From the NCBI GenBank assembly GCA_044866075.1, contig JBIOTQ010000056.1:1-7069 (forward strand): 7,069 nt of DNA, in the 5' to 3' direction. The notes under the pieces were generated by a model. That model saw only the letters and a program-made list of their open reading frames with translations. It was not told the DNA's origin and ran no database searches. This document shows positions 5,999 to 7,069 of the stretch, piece after piece (position 1 is the first letter of the stretch; the number at the start of each line of letters is the position of its first letter). The position numbers and the translations under genes are program-made. The stretch is from JBASRP01 sp044866075. Its GTDB lineage: Bacteria; Actinomycetota; AC-67.

Positions 5999-6004
5999 GG
6001 TCTA
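5999..6004 (-). promoter_or_regulatory. Possible -10 element for leaderless membrane protein gene
   Basis: TAGACC on the minus strand, with a TG one base upstream as in an extended -10, lies 7 bases from the proposed GTG start at 5991. This mirrors the spacing seen for tdh and the first cupin. No clear -35 is visible. The hexamer is a weak match on its own and gains support mainly from the absence of a ribosome binding site. Confidence 0.35.
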
Positions 6005-6054
6005 GCACCGCGTTCGGCGCACTCGGTGTCGCCCGACCGCGCGCGTCGCACCGC

Positions 6055-6084
6055 TTGACACGAGGTTCCGGCAGTCTCTACGTT
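6055..6084 (+). promoter_or_regulatory. Sigma-70-type promoter of the binding protein gene
   Basis: A perfect TTGACA at 6055-6060 is followed after 18 bases by TACGTT at 6079-6084. The -35 is consensus while the -10 keeps only the T-A and final T. Transcription would begin at about 6091, giving either a 5' leader of about 175 bases before the binding protein start or an almost leaderless start for a short ORF at 6097. It is the best -35 in the window. It lies divergent to the membrane protein gene starting at 5991. Confidence 0.6.
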
Positions 6085-6096
6085 GGCTGGGCCGCT

Positions 6097-6237
6097 ATGT
6101 CTGCACGAGCCGGTACGTCGCTCCGCGACCTGCCACGAGGCACACGACGAGGGCTGCGGATCGCGCTCTCGTTGTTGCGGCGCACCTATCAGGGAGCCGA
6201 CCACGTCGTCTACCTGTATGAAAGGACAAACACGTAA
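6097..6237 (+). CDS. Doubtful 46-residue ORF ahead of the binding protein gene
   Basis: An ATG about 6 bases after the predicted transcription start opens a 46-codon frame ending in TAA at 6235-6237. The predicted peptide starts MSARAGTSLRDLPRG, is arginine-rich, and ends GADHVVYLYERTNT. It has no membrane helix and matches nothing I know. By my count roughly a third of its codons end in A or T, more than in the clear genes here, which argues against it being an old protein-coding gene. In favour are its position at the expected start of the transcript and its location 28 bases ahead of the binding protein. It could be a small leader peptide or merely untranslated leader. Confidence 0.3.
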   Translation: MSARAGTSLRDLPRGTRRGLRIALSLLRRTYQGADHVVYLYERTNT

Positions 6238-6265
6238 CCCTTCTCCAAGAAAGGACGTGGAACAG

Positions 6266-7069
6266 GTGAAGCACGCATCTGTGCGCCTCATCGCCGGCGT
6301 GGCCGGCGCTCTTGCCCTCGTCGCGTCGCTCGTCGTAGCGGCCGCGGGGACGGCGGGCAACGAGGCTCAGGCGGCCGCGACGTACCCGGCGCCGAAGGTG
6401 CCGAACGCGGCAGCCCTCAAAAAGCAGTACGGCGGTCAGTCGATCACGTTCATCGGCGACTCCGTCGGCGGGGGTCACACGCGTGACGTCGCGCTCGCGA
6501 AGCAGTTCACGAAGGACACCGGGATCAAGGTCAAGGTCGTCCCGCACCCGGCTGCCTCCGACGCCTCGTACTCGCAGCTCGCGCGCGTCTTCTCGTCGAA
6601 GTCGTCGTCGTTCGACGTCGCGATGATCGACGTCGTCTGGCCGGGCGCCTTCGCGCCCTACCTCGTCGACCTGAAGCCGAAGCTCGCAAAGGAGGCGAAG
6701 CAACACGCGCAGGGGATCATCCAGAACGACACGATCGACGGAAAGCTCGTCGCGATGCCGTGGTTCGGTGACTTCGGGATCCTCTACTACCGCACGGATC
6801 TCCTGAAGAAGTACGGCTACACGGCCCCGCCAAAGACCTGGAACCAGCTCTTCGCCATGGCGAAGAAGATCCAGGACGGGGAGCAGGCCTCGAACGACAA
6901 GTTCTACGGCTTCGTGTTCCAGGGCAACTCGTACGAGGGCCTGACGTGCGACGCGCTCGAGTGGTACCAGTCGGCCGGGGCCGGCGGGTTCATCGACAAC
7001 GGCAAGGTGACGATCAACAACCCGAGGGGCGCCAGGATCCTCACCCAGTTCGCGAACCAGATCGGCAAG
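6266..7069 (+). CDS. Sugar ABC transporter solute-binding protein (partial, 3' end outside window)
   Basis: The first 268 residues of an extracellular solute-binding protein of family 1 (COG1653, UgpB/MalE-like) are present; the frame is open to the last base. A Sec signal peptide spans about residues 1-38: basic start (MKHASVR), a hydrophobic core, and an AQA-type cleavage region before TYPAPK. There is no cysteine, hence no lipobox. The mature part has FIGDSVGGGHTRDVALAKQF, FDVAMIDVVWPGAFAPYL, the family-typical MPWFGDFGILYYRTDLLKKYG hinge region, TWNQLF, and NSYEGLTCDALEWYQS. That last string resembles trehalose/maltose-binding proteins, so a disaccharide or related carbohydrate is the likely ligand, not proven. 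GTG at 6266 is chosen since AGAAAGGA (6248-6255) is about 10 bases upstream; an in-frame GTG at 6257 is too close to that site. Permease and ATPase genes would be expected to the right. Confidence 0.9.
   Translation, partial: MKHASVRLIAGVAGALALVASLVVAAAGTAGNEAQAAATYPAPKVPNAAALKKQYGGQSITFIGDSVGGGHTRDVALAKQFTKDTGIKVKVVPHPAASDASYSQLARVFSSKSSSFDVAMIDVVWPGAFAPYLVDLKPKLAKEAKQHAQGIIQNDTIDGKLVAMPWFGDFGILYYRTDLLKKYGYTAPPKTWNQLFAMAKKIQDGEQASNDKFYGFVFQGNSYEGLTCDALEWYQSAGAGGFIDNGKVTINNPRGARILTQFANQIGK

Noticed and set aside
5992..6360. N-terminal extension of the four-helix protein (284 residues in total)
   Set aside because: The added part lacks hydrophobic or conserved pattern, crosses the plus-strand promoter and overlaps the binding protein signal peptide antisense.
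6095..6706. 203-codon minus-strand frame opposite the binding protein
   Set aside because: It is antisense to a clear solute-binding protein and is dominated by Arg, Asp, Leu and Val.
1..7069. Mobile elements, CRISPR arrays, tRNA or rRNA genes, defence systems
   Set aside because: I found no transposase, integrase, regularly spaced repeats, cloverleaf or defence-type domain in any frame.

Overview
The window is high-GC DNA with dense coding, strong G/C third-position bias, GTG starts, GC-rich stem-loop terminators and several genes that appear to start without a leader. This points to an actinobacterium. The style of the membrane proteins, cupins and solute-binding protein suggests a deep lineage such as Thermoleophilia, but that placement is inference from recollected family resemblance, not a search.

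Layout, left to right. Bases 1-281 hold no gene I can support, only GC-rich hairpins; the last one (230-258) looks like the terminator of the first gene. On the minus strand, 282-881 encodes a two-helix membrane protein of unknown function. The gap 882-1125 carries an 11-bp perfect inverted repeat and an AT-rich promoter. On the plus strand, 1126-1386 encodes a small DUF378 membrane protein, followed by a terminator hairpin. A minus-strand operon occupies 3224-1467: a cupin with a degraded metal site, a second cupin with an intact site overlapping it by 4 bases, and an alpha/beta hydrolase that has no ordinary start codon at its expected N-terminus. Only 52 bp away and divergent, tdh and kbl (3277-5496) form a two-gene operon for the two-step conversion of L-threonine to glycine and acetyl-CoA. 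A four-helix membrane protein (5991-5506, minus) converges on kbl with 9 bp between the stops. Past a good TTGACA promoter there is a doubtful 46-codon ORF, then the start of a sugar-type ABC transporter binding protein, which runs off the right edge.

How the genes work together: the only firmly assigned pathway is Tdh plus Kbl. Tdh oxidises threonine to 2-amino-3-ketobutyrate, an unstable product that Kbl cleaves with CoA. The cupin/cupin/hydrolase operon shares a very compact divergent promoter with tdh-kbl and might be co-regulated with it, but its substrates cannot be read from the sequence. The binding protein at the right edge probably begins a carbohydrate uptake operon that continues outside the window.

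I see no mobile element, CRISPR array, tRNA, rRNA or recognisable defence system, and no convincing new multi-gene system. The points most worth checking are the missing start codon of the hydrolase, the back-to-back leaderless promoters, the palindromes upstream of the two small membrane protein genes, and the short ORF ahead of the binding protein.
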